Positions 8,924-17,247 of a DNA stretch of 52,953 bases are shown here, piece by piece. The notes below the pieces were generated by a model that was given only the letters and a program-made list of their open reading frames with translations, was not told where the DNA came from and did no database searches. Both the position numbers and the translations under genes were made by a program. Source of the stretch: an uncultured Clostridium sp. Lineage in GTDB: Bacteria > Bacillota > Clostridia > TANB77 > CAG-508. The stretch's first letter is position 1, and each line of letters opens with the position of its first letter. The stretch spans positions 1 to 52,953 of the forward strand of contig CAOJRU010000013.1 of the NCBI GenBank assembly GCA_948442365.1, read 5' to 3'.

Positions 8924-10144
8924 ATGAGTGATAAAGGAACAAACGAAAAGCAAAATGGTAAGTTGCAAGAGATAAAGAAGGAAATAGAATCAACAAGAAG
9001 AATCTTGTCTTTAATCAAACAGTTATCAGAGATTCAAATTAGTAAAGCAATAGTAACTACTAAAATATTTGCAACACAGCAAATTCCTATGGCAACAGAG
9101 AAAATGAAAAACACTATCAGAGAAAAAGCAAAACCATATGGCAAAAAAGCAGAAGCCATAGCGGAAGAATATATGAATAATAAGCAAGAAAATAAAAATG
9201 TTATTCAGCAATATAAGGAAAGTTTGGAAGCAATTGAAAAAGAATATCAAGAAAGAGTAGGATTCGTTATTACTAATAGAAGAAAATTTGAAGAAGCTGA
9301 ACAAGAATCAGCAGCAAAAGAGAAGAATTTAAGACAAGATAGACAAAAAATAGCAGCTAGTACAGAATATACAAGGCATCTTCAAGAAGAAGAGGAAGCA
9401 CTTAAGAAACTAGATGAAGCACTTAGGCAAAACGATATGGATGTAATCTTGGCTAGAAAAGACGAATATGAAGCACTAAAACAACAAAATCCAATCACTA
9501 GATGTAGTCAGGCAATAAGAGATGAAAGAGAAAGAAGACAAAAAATTCAAGATGTACTTACCATGTGTGATGAAGTAATAGTAAAATGTGAAGAAGATAG
9601 AACCAATACTATAAATGAAGCAACAAGTGATAAAAATAATAAATTAGCTGTTATAGAAAAACAGCCTATAATGAAAAGAATAGTAGGAAATATTTTTTAT
9701 AGAATAAATGGAGCCAAAAAATTCACTAAGGATGTAATTGAAAGAGTGCAAGAAACGAATTATCACATCAATGATGAAGTATTGCCTGCAATGCAAGAAA
9801 GAATGTCAGAGGGGATTGATAAAGCAATTGATACAATAAATGAAAAAGGAAGACCGTTAGTAGAAAGAGGTATGGATAAAGCAAAAGAAGTAGGAAGAAA
9901 GGCTTGGGATAAGACAAAAGAAACAGGAATTCAATTTGCACAGAACAGAAAAGAAGATTGGGAGTATATAAAAGAAGCAAAAGAACAAATGATGCAAAAA
10001 TTAGAAGCAAACTTACTAGAAGCAATAGAAAGTGGAAAAGAATTAAATTCACAGCGTTCATTAGCTTATGAAGAAATGAAAGCGGTTCAACCAGAACGTT
10101 CAATGGCATATGATGATAGCATTTATGAAGGAACAGATAGATAA
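8924..10144 (+). CDS. Coiled-coil / amphipathic-helix protein of unknown function
   Basis: 406 residues, almost entirely predicted helix. The central part (~residues 60-230) is a long charged coiled coil. The region ~residues 240-360 has amphipathic 11-mer-like segments (AIDTINEKGRPLVERGMDKA, KEVGRKAWDKTKETG) reminiscent of membrane-surface-binding repeats. There is no signal peptide or true membrane span. Two similar motifs at the C-terminus (QRSLAYEEMKAV and ERSMAYDDS) form a short repeat. GGAAGGAG lies directly upstream of the ATG. Together with the putative BceR-type box in the promoter, an envelope-stress role similar in principle to phage-shock-type coiled-coil proteins is possible, but this is inference. 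Confidence 0.55.
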   Translation: MSDKGTNEKQNGKLQEIKKEIESTRRILSLIKQLSEIQISKAIVTTKIFATQQIPMATEKMKNTIREKAKPYGKKAEAIAEEYMNNKQENKNVIQQYKESLEAIEKEYQERVGFVITNRRKFEEAEQESAAKEKNLRQDRQKIAASTEYTRHLQEEEEALKKLDEALRQNDMDVILARKDEYEALKQQNPITRCSQAIRDERERRQKIQDVLTMCDEVIVKCEEDRTNTINEATSDKNNKLAVIEKQPIMKRIVGNIFYRINGAKKFTKDVIERVQETNYHINDEVLPAMQERMSEGIDKAIDTINEKGRPLVERGMDKAKEVGRKAWDKTKETGIQFAQNRKEDWEYIKEAKEQMMQKLEANLLEAIESGKELNSQRSLAYEEMKAVQPERSMAYDDSIYEGTDR

Positions 10145-10160
10145 TTTAATAAAAAGAAAG

Positions 10161-10209
10161 AAAAAACTCTTAAATAATAAGTAAAAAACTTACTGTTTAA
10201 GAGTTTTTT
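10161..10209 (+). terminator. Terminator after the coiled-coil operon
   Basis: Long hairpin: AAAAAACTCTTAAA pairs with TTTAAGAGTTTTTT, with a small inner AGTAA/TTACT stem. Confidence 0.8.
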
Positions 10210-10301
10210 GTTGTTATATACAATATTTTCACATATAAATAGTCAATGCGAACAAATCATAAAACAAAAGCTCAAAAGTCAAATCATATTATTGTTGTTC
10301 T

Positions 10302-10376
10302 TGTCGAAAAGTTCTAACAAATCGACAAAACTTCTAAAGTTTTACTCTTGGAAAAAACTGGAATTCATATTATAAT
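10302..10376 (+). promoter_or_regulatory. spoIIA operon control region: Spo0A-type boxes and promoter
   Basis: A Spo0A-type box TGTCGAA (10302-10308) faces an inverted, weaker copy TCGACA (10322-10327). Downstream are TTGGAA (10349-10354), a 16-base spacer and TATAAT (10371-10376). In Bacillus the spoIIA operon is switched on by phosphorylated Spo0A. The rest of the 323-base gap (10145-10467) holds the preceding terminator and AT-rich DNA without a gene. Confidence 0.6.
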
Positions 10377-10467
10377 AGCAAAGGAAAACAAAAGAGGAAG
10401 GAAAATTTAAAAAATAATATTAACACAATTCTTTTTTAAATTGAAGAAGTCCCAGAAAGGAGTAAAA

Positions 10468-10791
10468 ATGGAATCAAAATTTTATGAAGAGGACAAGCTT
10501 CTCATTTTCAAAATCACCGATGAAATTGATGATTGTAGTGTACAAAAGATAAGGAGGAAAGCAGATTATGAGATTGAAAGATATATGCCTAAAAGAGTTA
10601 TATTTGATTTTGATTGTGTCACTTTCATGGATAGTGCAGGAATAGGAATGATAATTGGAAGATACAAATTTGCTAATATGATAGGAGCAAGATTAGAAGT
10701 TAGTAATTTAAGTGCCAGTGTAAAAAGAATCTTTGAAATGAGTGGAATATTAAAATTAATTCCACAAGCACAAGACATGCAGAAAGCATAA
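10468..10791 (+). CDS. spoIIAA: Anti-sigma F factor antagonist SpoIIAA
   Basis: STAS-domain protein of 107 residues. The motif FMDSAGIGMIIGRY carries Ser56 at the position that SpoIIAB phosphorylates in this family. Unphosphorylated SpoIIAA binds SpoIIAB and frees sigma F in the forespore. The ATG at 10468 has AAAGGAG 5 bases upstream; a TTG at 10441 would add nine unlikely residues. First gene of the spoIIAA-spoIIAB-sigF operon, behind Spo0A-type boxes. Identity is secured by the order of the three genes. Confidence 0.95.
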   Translation: MESKFYEEDKLLIFKITDEIDDCSVQKIRRKADYEIERYMPKRVIFDFDCVTFMDSAGIGMIIGRYKFANMIGARLEVSNLSASVKRIFEMSGILKLIPQAQDMQKA

Positions 10792-10804
10792 AATATGTGA
10801 CAGA

Positions 10805-10909
10805 CCTGTCCCAAAAAACACCAAAATGGATAAGTTGTGCCTGTCCCAGAACATACCAAAAGGGATAAATTGTGCCTGTCCCAAAAAGTACCAAAAAGAA
10901 AGGATAAAA
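10805..10909 (+). repeat. Three tandem 35-bp repeats between spoIIAA and spoIIAB
   Basis: Units begin with CCTGTCCC at 10805, 10840 and 10875, an exact 35-base period. Each reads CCTGTCCCA, a variable A-rich part, ACCAAAA, then GGATAA; the first two end in TTGTG. The third copy runs into the ribosome binding site of spoIIAB. There are no spacers, so this is not a CRISPR array. Confidence 0.85.
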
Positions 10910-10914
10910 GAAAA

Positions 10915-11391
10915 ATGAAGGATGATTTAAAAAATGAAATGAAATTAGAGTTTATTAGCAAAGCGAAAAACGAAGCTTTTGCGAGAATTACGGTAGCAGC
11001 TTTTGTTTCGCAGTTAGATCCTACCATTGAAGAGTTAGCTGATATTAAAACAGCAGTTTCAGAGGCAGTAACCAATTGTATTATTCATGGTTATGAAGAT
11101 AAACAAGGAATTGTAAAAATAGTAGGGCGTTTAAAAGAAAACGAAATTATACTGGAGATTTCTGACAAGGGAAAAGGAATTGAAAATATTGATATTGCCA
11201 AAGAGCCTTTGTATACAACTAGACCAAACTTAGAAAGATCTGGTATGGGATTTACCATTATGGAAAGTTTTATGGATCAAATAGAAATAGAATCCATTGT
11301 TGGATTAGGAACTAAAATAACCATGAGCAAAAAAATAAAACCTAAAATAGAAACAGAAGAAGAGGATTTTCAAATGATGATAAAAGATTAA
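10915..11391 (+). CDS. spoIIAB: Anti-sigma F factor SpoIIAB (serine kinase)
   Basis: GHKL-fold ATPase and protein kinase that holds sigma F inactive and phosphorylates SpoIIAA. The N-box ([15 protein letters not shown]), G1 box (DKGKGI) and ATP-lid motif ([11 protein letters not shown]) are all present. The protein begins [13 protein letters not shown], in register with Bacillus SpoIIAB; 158 residues. The ATG at 10915 has AGAAAGGA upstream. An in-frame ATG at 10837 lies inside the 35-bp repeats and is rejected as start. Second gene of the spoIIA operon. Confidence 0.95.
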   Translation: MKDDLKNEMKLEFISKAKNEAFARITVAAFVSQLDPTIEELADIKTAVSEAVTNCIIHGYEDKQGIVKIVGRLKENEIILEISDKGKGIENIDIAKEPLYTTRPNLERSGMGFTIMESFMDQIEIESIVGLGTKITMSKKIKPKIETEEEDFQMMIKD

Positions 11392-11407
11392 AATAGAGGG
11401 GTTAATT

Positions 11408-12140
11408 ATGTGCGAAAATGATATAGAGCAAATAAAAAAAGCCCAAACACGGAGATAAATTAGAATTGGAAAAATTAATAGAAAAAAATAATGGATTAAT
11501 ATGGAGTATTGTTAAAAGATTTAATGGAAGAGGATATGAAATAGAAGATTTATACCAAATTGGATGTTTGGGGTTTATTAAGTCAATTCAACGATTTGAT
11601 GTAAGCTTTGATGTAAAATTATCAACCTATGCTGTGCCTTATATGATTGGTGAAATTAAAAGACATATAAGAGATGATGGACCAGTGAAAGTTAGTAGAA
11701 GCATTAAAGAATTAAGTATCAAAATAAAAGAATTGCAAAAAGAATATTTTTATAAAAAAGGAGAAGAAATAACTATAAAGCAAATAGCAAAAGAGCTGAA
11801 AGTTTCGCAAGAAGATATTGTTCTAGCAATGGAATCAAGCAATTCAGTAGAATCTATCGAAGGTAGTACCTATACCAATCAAAAAGATGGAAATAGTATT
11901 AGTTTACTAGAAACATTGTCCAGTCATAAAAATGAGGAAGAAATGATAGCAAACAAATTAACGGTTACCCAGTTAATCGAAAATTTAGAGGCACGAGATA
12001 AAGAAATCATTTTATTGAGATATTATAAAGAAAAAACACAAGCACAAGTAGCAAAGATTTTAGGAATTACACAAGTACAAGTTTCAAGGATTGAACGAAA
12101 AATTTTAGGCAATATGAAGAACAAATTAAAAGAAGCATAA
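11408..12140 (+). CDS. sigF: RNA polymerase sigma factor SigF, forespore-specific (contains +1 CGG shift)
   Basis: The first forespore sigma factor, released from SpoIIAB after septation. ATG 11408 has GAGGGG 7 bases upstream and reads MCENDIEQIKKAQT, then CGG at 11450 with a stop two codons later. Skipping the C gives KAQTGDKLELEKLIEKN and then NGLIWSIVKRF, matching the conserved AQ-GD...LVWSIVKRF start of SigF/SigG. Region 2 (EDLYQIGCLGFIKSIQRFD, YAVPYMIGEIKRHIRDDG), region 3 and region 4 (RYYKEKTQAQVAKILGITQ, QVSRIERKIL) follow. 243 residues after the merge. The TTG at 11466 lacks a ribosome binding site and would delete region 1.2, so an internal start is unlikely. Third gene of the spoIIA operon. 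Confidence 0.9.
11450..11453 (+). other. +1 shift site, ACA C-GGA (sigF)
   Basis: In-frame CGG at 11450-11452 after ACA (Thr). Reading GGA as Gly restores AQTGD. Without the shift the product is 16 residues long. Confidence 0.85.
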
Positions 12141-12188
12141 AACCGTAATTTCATCCTTAAAAATTGTCAAAGAGGAGGGAAGTAACTT

Positions 12189-13196
12189 GTGAAAAAATTT
12201 TTGTTATATTTTTTGGGGTTTATTTTTATTTGTTTTCTAATGCCAGCTATACTTACCAAACGAGATAAACCAGCAAATGTCAATGGAACAGAAGAAGGGA
12301 ATACAGCAAGCCAAGAAGGGGCAAGTAAGAATTATGAATATAAAAATTATGGAACCATCCAATTATTACATAAAAAAACAGGAGAAGTAGAAGAGGTAGA
12401 ATTAGACCAGTATCTATGTCATGTAGTATCAGCAGAAATGCCAGCAGATTATGAATTAGAAGCCTTGAAAGCACAAGCAGTAGTAGCAAGAACTTATACT
12501 ATTTATAAAGTAAACCATAAAAAACATGATAATGCCGATATTTGTGATGATTCTACTTGTTGTCAAGCATGGGTTTCCAAAGAAGATAGATTGGCTAGAT
12601 GGGAAGAGAGTAAAAGAGAAAGTAATTGGCAGAAAATTGAACAGTGTGTTAAGGAAACCAAAGGGAAAATTATTACCTATCAGAATGAGCCAATTAATGC
12701 CTTTTTTCATGCAAATAGTGGTGGGAAAACAGAACTTCCTGTTAATGTCTGGGGTGGAAGCGATTTGCCCTATTTGCAAGTTGTAGAAACGGCAGGAGAA
12801 GAAGGATATAGCCAATATGCGTCAGAAATAGAATTTTCGAATGAAGAGCTAATTAATAAACTAAAAGAAAAATATGAGGATATTCAAATTGATTTTGCCA
12901 ATGGGGAAGAGATTAAAATATTAGAATATACAGATGGAAGTCGTGTAAAAACCATTCGATTTGGAAATCATGAAATTTCAGGAGTAGAAGCAAGAACGCT
13001 ATTTGGTTTAAAATCTACAAATTTTGAAATAATAAAAGAAGCAGATAAAATAAAATTTACCGTAAAAGGTTATGGACATGGTGTTGGCATGAGCCAAACA
13101 GGTAGTGATACAATGGCAAAACAAGGCAGTAATTACGAAGAAATTATCCATCATTTTTACGCAAATGTGGAAATAAAAGAAATAAATTCCTTATAA
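12189..13196 (+). CDS. spoIID: Stage II sporulation protein D (SpoIID)
   Basis: Membrane-anchored peptidoglycan lytic transglycosylase that drives engulfment with SpoIIP and SpoIIM in the mother cell. There is an N-terminal membrane segment (FLLYFLGFIFICFLMPAIL). The SpoIID domain begins LDQYLCHVVSAEMPADYELEALKAQA-like, with E83 at the catalytic position, and ends with the GHGVGMSQTG segment. 335 residues, normal size. It starts with GTG after GAGGAGGG. It follows sigF by 48 bases; I saw no convincing sigma-E promoter in the gap. Confidence 0.94.
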   Translation: MKKFLLYFLGFIFICFLMPAILTKRDKPANVNGTEEGNTASQEGASKNYEYKNYGTIQLLHKKTGEVEEVELDQYLCHVVSAEMPADYELEALKAQAVVARTYTIYKVNHKKHDNADICDDSTCCQAWVSKEDRLARWEESKRESNWQKIEQCVKETKGKIITYQNEPINAFFHANSGGKTELPVNVWGGSDLPYLQVVETAGEEGYSQYASEIEFSNEELINKLKEKYEDIQIDFANGEEIKILEYTDGSRVKTIRFGNHEISGVEARTLFGLKSTNFEIIKEADKIKFTVKGYGHGVGMSQTGSDTMAKQGSNYEEIIHHFYANVEIKEINSL

Positions 13197-13198
13197 AT

Positions 13199-13227
13199 GT
13201 ATAATCTTCTAAAAATAGGAAATACTT
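13199..13227 (+). promoter_or_regulatory. Putative sigma-F promoter of spoIIQ
   Basis: GTATA (13199-13203), 14 bases, then GGAAATACTT (13218-13227). This fits the sigma-F consensus GYWTA / GGNRANANTW with a spacer one base short. spoIIQ is a sigma-F target in Bacillus. Confidence 0.55.
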
Positions 13228-13257
13228 GTAATAACAAAAATATTTAAGGAGGATTAT

Positions 13258-14082
13258 ATGAGAAGAGAAAATAGAAGAAAAAATTTGCAAGGAAAAACAT
13301 CAATGGATAAGATTATTTTGTATGCTGGTATTGGAGTAGCTGTTTTAGCTGTGATTGTATTTGCTTTATTTATGTATAGCAAAAATTTAAGTGATGATGT
13401 AAAAAATGGTACCATGAGTTTAGAAAAAATGGCAAATATGGCTGGAAATAATACACAAAATACAGAAAGTGCTAGTACAGAAATAGGAAAAACAGTGGAA
13501 GAATCTGCCAATGAATTAAATATAACCAATAATACAGGAAATACAACAAAAACAGATAACACCATCAATCAAACCAAAGCCAATACTACTACCAATACAA
13601 CCAAAACCACCAAATCAACTAACACAGCTAATGTTGCTACTAATACCGAAGCAACACAGCCAGAACCTAAAAAAGAATTAAGTTTTGAAAGACCAGTAGA
13701 AGGTGAAATAGTAAGAGAATATGCGAAGGACAATTTGATTTATTCAGCTACACTAGAAGAATGGACAACTCATATGGGAGTAGACATCAAAGCAGATAAA
13801 ACTACGGTTGTTAAAGCAGCCGAAGCAGGAACTGTAAAATCGATTAAAAATGATCCAAGATTTGGCTTAACCATTGTAATTGAACATGAAGACAATTTCC
13901 AAACAGTATATGCTAATTTATTGACTTCAGAGTTTGTAGTAGAAGGGGAAAAAGTAGAAAAAGGGCAATCAATTGGAACGGTTGGTAATACAGCAGTTTT
14001 TGAAATTGCCGATGAACCACATCTTCATTTTGAAATGTTAAAAGATTCTTTACCAGTAGATCCAAGCATTTATATAAAATAG
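13258..14082 (+). CDS. spoIIQ: M23 family peptidase, SpoIIQ-type forespore engulfment protein
   Basis: N-terminal membrane segment (~residues 17-40), a Thr/Asn-rich linker (~75-135), then a LytM/M23 endopeptidase domain. The metal ligands H172-x3-D176 and H255-x-H257 are all present. The enzyme may therefore be active, as in clostridial SpoIIQ and unlike the degenerate Bacillus protein. SpoIIQ bridges forespore and mother cell by binding SpoIIIAH. The spoIID-spoIIQ order and the putative sigma-F promoter support the name over a general M23 peptidase. AGGAGG precedes the ATG. 274 residues. Confidence 0.82.
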   Translation: MRRENRRKNLQGKTSMDKIILYAGIGVAVLAVIVFALFMYSKNLSDDVKNGTMSLEKMANMAGNNTQNTESASTEIGKTVEESANELNITNNTGNTTKTDNTINQTKANTTTNTTKTTKSTNTANVATNTEATQPEPKKELSFERPVEGEIVREYAKDNLIYSATLEEWTTHMGVDIKADKTTVVKAAEAGTVKSIKNDPRFGLTIVIEHEDNFQTVYANLLTSEFVVEGEKVEKGQSIGTVGNTAVFEIADEPHLHFEMLKDSLPVDPSIYIK

Positions 14083-14088
14083 AAAGTT

Positions 14089-14121
14089 AAAAAATGTCAA
14101 AAATATGTTTGACATTTTTTT
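14089..14121 (+). terminator. Terminator after spoIIQ
   Basis: AAAAAATGTCAAA and TTTGACATTTTTT pair across a 6-base loop. The right arm also holds the -35 box of the lexA promoter. Confidence 0.85.
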
Positions 14122-14137
14122 GTTTGTATGATATGAT
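14109..14137 (+). promoter_or_regulatory. lexA promoter nested in the spoIIQ terminator
   Basis: TTGACA (14109-14114), 17-base spacer, TATGAT (14132-14137). The -35 box is part of the terminator's right arm. I found no GAAC-N4-GTTC SOS box here. Confidence 0.65.
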
Positions 14138-14169
14138 GGCAAAAAATAAGAGAAAGGAAGTAGAATCAA

Positions 14170-14820
14170 ATGCCAAGAAAAAGAGGAGAATTAAATAAAA
14201 GAGAAAAAGCCATACTAAAATTCATTGAAAAACAAATCATGACACAAGGATATCCGCCATCTGTAAGAGAAATTGGAAAAGCTGTAGGCTTAAGTTCAAC
14301 AGCAACGGTACATGGCTATTTAGCAAAATTGGACGAAAAAGGATATATCAAAAAACAAGACAAAAAAGGAAGAACCTTACGACTATTAAAAGGAGGATCT
14401 GGAGAAGTAAAGAAAACATCAAGTAAAGACTTCTATACCCAAAAAGAATTAGTAGAAGTACCAATTATAGGTAGAATTACGGCAGGAGAGCCAATCTTAG
14501 CAGTAGAAAATGTAACAGACACATTTCCTATTCCAGTCGACTTTGTTGGGAACTCTGAAAGTTTCATGCTTACCGTTAGAGGAGAAAGTATGATAGAAGC
14601 AGGAATATTAGATGGAGACTATATATTAGTAAAAAAACAAAATACAGCAAACAATGGAGAAATTGTAGTAGCCTTAATTGGAGAAGAAGCAACGGTAAAA
14701 ACTTTCTATAAAGAAAAAGACCATATCCGATTACAACCAGAAAACTCTAGTATGGATCCAATTATTGTACCAACTTGTGAAATATTAGGAAAAGTTGGTG
14801 GCGTATTTAGAAAAATGTAA
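14170..14820 (+). CDS. lexA: LexA repressor
   Basis: SOS repressor and self-cleaving S24 peptidase. A winged helix-turn-helix ([25 protein letters not shown]) occupies the N-terminus. The cleavage site is A105-G106 (ITAGEPI), the catalytic Ser is S140 (RGESMIEAG) and the Lys is K177 (ATVKTF). 216 residues, normal length. RecA filaments trigger cleavage after DNA damage. AGAAAGGAAG lies ahead of the ATG. No SOS box is visible in its own promoter, so autoregulation cannot be claimed. Confidence 0.96.
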   Translation: MPRKRGELNKREKAILKFIEKQIMTQGYPPSVREIGKAVGLSSTATVHGYLAKLDEKGYIKKQDKKGRTLRLLKGGSGEVKKTSSKDFYTQKELVEVPIIGRITAGEPILAVENVTDTFPIPVDFVGNSESFMLTVRGESMIEAGILDGDYILVKKQNTANNGEIVVALIGEEATVKTFYKEKDHIRLQPENSSMDPIIVPTCEILGKVGGVFRKM

Positions 14821-14830
14821 TCACCATAAT

Positions 14831-14884
14831 TCACAAAAAATTCACAAGGAAAACATTGACAAAGGGCACTGTGTCACATATACT
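14831..14884 (+). promoter_or_regulatory. Promoter of the ABC exporter pair, with upstream TTCACA repeats and a dyad
   Basis: TTGACA (14856-14861), 17-base spacer, TATACT (14879-14884). Two direct TTCACA copies lie just upstream; nearly the same arrangement precedes the MATE promoter at 34226. An imperfect dyad CACTGT...ACAGTG overlaps the -10 and may be an operator. Confidence 0.65.
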
Positions 14885-14981
14885 GAGATACAGTGTTATT
14901 TGTTGCATTGGAGACGTTTCTGTTCCGACATTTTTGTTATTTTTGGGACACGTCTTTATGATACTCAGGAAAGGAGAAAAA

Positions 14982-17246
14982 ATGCTAAAAGTATTAAAGA
15001 ATTTAAAAAAATCATTTTGTGAAGTTGTAATAATTGTCATATTACTATGTATACAAGCCTCAACAGATTTAGCATTACCAGACTATACATCTAAAATAGT
15101 AAATATAGGAATTCAGGCAGGAGGAATAGAAACGGCAGTACCAGATATTATTTCGAAGCAAGATATGGAAAATCTTTTTATTTTTACGGATCAGGAGGCT
15201 AAAATCTTAGAACATTATACATTATTTGGAGATAATCCAACAAAACAAGAAGAGAAGATAATTAGCAAATATATAGGAAACGACAAACAGATCGAAAAGG
15301 GTACAGTGTATATAGTAAAGGAAATAGACGAAGAGGAAAAGGACATATTATCTAAAATAATGGCAACACCATTAATGGAAATGACAACATTAGAAAAAGA
15401 AGAAACAGCGAATCAAATCAAACAACAGTTGATGAATCATATGGCAGAAGAGCAAAAACAATATATACAAGCACAAAATTTGATGGAATTAATCAAAAGT
15501 ATGCCAGAAGAAGAGCGTAAACAAGTATTGTCACAATTTACGAATAAAATCGATGAAATGCAAGATTCCATCAAAGAGCAAGCGGCTGTTAGTTGTATAA
15601 AAGAAATGTATAAAAAATTAGGTGTGAATACAGATAAACTTCAAAATGAGTATATTTTAGTAGCCGGACTTCAAATGTTGGGAATAGCTTTCATTACTAT
15701 GATTTCAGCAGTAACGATTATGTTATTGTCATCCAGAGTGGCAGCTAAATTAGGAAAAACGCTAAGAGATAAAGTATTTAAAAAAGTGATTCATTTTTCG
15801 AATAAGGAATTGTCAGAATTTTCAACGGCTTCTCTTATTACACGTAGCACCAATGACATTCAACAAATACAACAATTAATCACGATGTTATTTAGAGTGG
15901 TAGTATATGCACCAATTATTGGAATTGGAGGTTTTGTTAAGGTATTAACGAAGAGTGACAATCAAATGGCTTGGATTGTAGGTGTAGCCATATTAGCCAT
16001 TTTATTTGTTGTGGGAACTTTATTCGTTATAGTCATGCCAAAATTTAAGAAATTGCAAGATTTAGTGGATAAATTAAATCTGGTAGCAAGAGAGATATTA
16101 ACAGGATTGCCAGTTATTAGAGCCTTCCATAAAGAGGAAAAAGAAGAAGCAAGATTTAATGAAGCCAATACAGATTTAATGAAGGCCAATATTTTTGTTA
16201 ATAGGGCTATGTCAATGATGATGCCACTACTTATGTTTATTATGAATTCTATTATGATTTTAATTGTATGGGTAGGTGGTCATGGTGTAGAACAAGGAAT
16301 TATGCAAGTAGGAGATATGATGGCATTTATCCAATACACGATGCAAATTGTAATGGCATTTTTAATGATATCTATGATATCGATTATGCTACCTAGAGCG
16401 GCAGTTTCAGCAAGACGTATTAATGAAGTATTAGAAACAGAACCAAGTATAAAAGAGAATGTAGAAGTGAAAAAATGGGATGAGACTAAAAAAGGATTGG
16501 TAGAATTTAAAAATGTATCTTTCCATTATCCAGATGCTGATACAGAAATATTATCTGATATTAATTTTACAGCCAAGCCAGGAGAGACAACAGCCATTAT
16601 TGGAAGTACAGGAAGTGGTAAATCAACCATTGTCAATTTATTACCAAGATTTTATGATGTTACAGGCGGGGAACTTCTAATAGATGGTGTCAATGTAAAA
16701 GAAGTTTCACAAAAAGAATTAAGAGATAGAATTGGTTTTGTGCCACAAAAAGGAATTTTATTTTCTGGAACAATCGAATCGAATATTAAATATGCAGATG
16801 AAAACATGTCAGATGAGCAGATGAAAGAAGCAGCTAAAATTGCACAAGCTACGGAATTTATTGAAGAGAAAGAGAAAAAATATCAAGAACCAATCGCACA
16901 AGGAGGAAGCAATGTTTCAGGAGGACAAAAGCAACGTTTATCCATTGCAAGAGCCATCGCAAAAAATCCAGAAATTTTTGTGTTTGACGATAGTTTTTCT
17001 GCGTTAGATTTTAAAACAGATAGTAAGTTAAGAGAAGCCTTATCAGCCAAAACAAAAAATAAGACAGTTATCATTGTAGCACAAAGAATTAGTACCATTA
17101 TGAATGCAGAAAAAATTATTGTACTAGAAGAAGGAAAAGTGATGGGAATAGGAACCCATCAAGAATTGATGAAAAATAATGAGACTTATCGACAAATTGC
17201 ATTATCACAACTATCAGAAGAAGAATTAGAGAAGGGAGGAGAATAG
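14982..17246 (+). CDS. Heterodimeric ABC exporter, subunit with degenerate ATP site
   Basis: Type IV ABC exporter half (754 residues): a first membrane segment (~20-35), an extra ~170-residue charged insertion between TM1 and TM2, the remaining membrane segments, then the ATPase. Walker A is GSTGSGKST and the signature VSGGQKQR is intact, but Walker B is FVFDDSFSALD, with Asp in place of the catalytic Glu. That is typical of the degenerate half of BmrCD/TM287-288-type heterodimers. Start at ATG 14982 (GGAAAGGAG upstream); the frame is open further upstream but would cover the promoter. The partner starts 2 bases after the stop. Substrate unknown (drug or lipid). Confidence 0.9.
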   Translation: MLKVLKNLKKSFCEVVIIVILLCIQASTDLALPDYTSKIVNIGIQAGGIETAVPDIISKQDMENLFIFTDQEAKILEHYTLFGDNPTKQEEKIISKYIGNDKQIEKGTVYIVKEIDEEEKDILSKIMATPLMEMTTLEKEETANQIKQQLMNHMAEEQKQYIQAQNLMELIKSMPEEERKQVLSQFTNKIDEMQDSIKEQAAVSCIKEMYKKLGVNTDKLQNEYILVAGLQMLGIAFITMISAVTIMLLSSRVAAKLGKTLRDKVFKKVIHFSNKELSEFSTASLITRSTNDIQQIQQLITMLFRVVVYAPIIGIGGFVKVLTKSDNQMAWIVGVAILAILFVVGTLFVIVMPKFKKLQDLVDKLNLVAREILTGLPVIRAFHKEEKEEARFNEANTDLMKANIFVNRAMSMMMPLLMFIMNSIMILIVWVGGHGVEQGIMQVGDMMAFIQYTMQIVMAFLMISMISIMLPRAAVSARRINEVLETEPSIKENVEVKKWDETKKGLVEFKNVSFHYPDADTEILSDINFTAKPGETTAIIGSTGSGKSTIVNLLPRFYDVTGGELLIDGVNVKEVSQKELRDRIGFVPQKGILFSGTIESNIKYADENMSDEQMKEAAKIAQATEFIEEKEKKYQEPIAQGGSNVSGGQKQRLSIARAIAKNPEIFVFDDSFSALDFKTDSKLREALSAKTKNKTVIIVAQRISTIMNAEKIIVLEEGKVMGIGTHQELMKNNETYRQIALSQLSEEELEKGGE

Positions 17247-17247
17247 T

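Noticed and set aside
10805..10909. CRISPR array
   Set aside because: The three 35-bp units are contiguous, with no spacers and no cas genes nearby.
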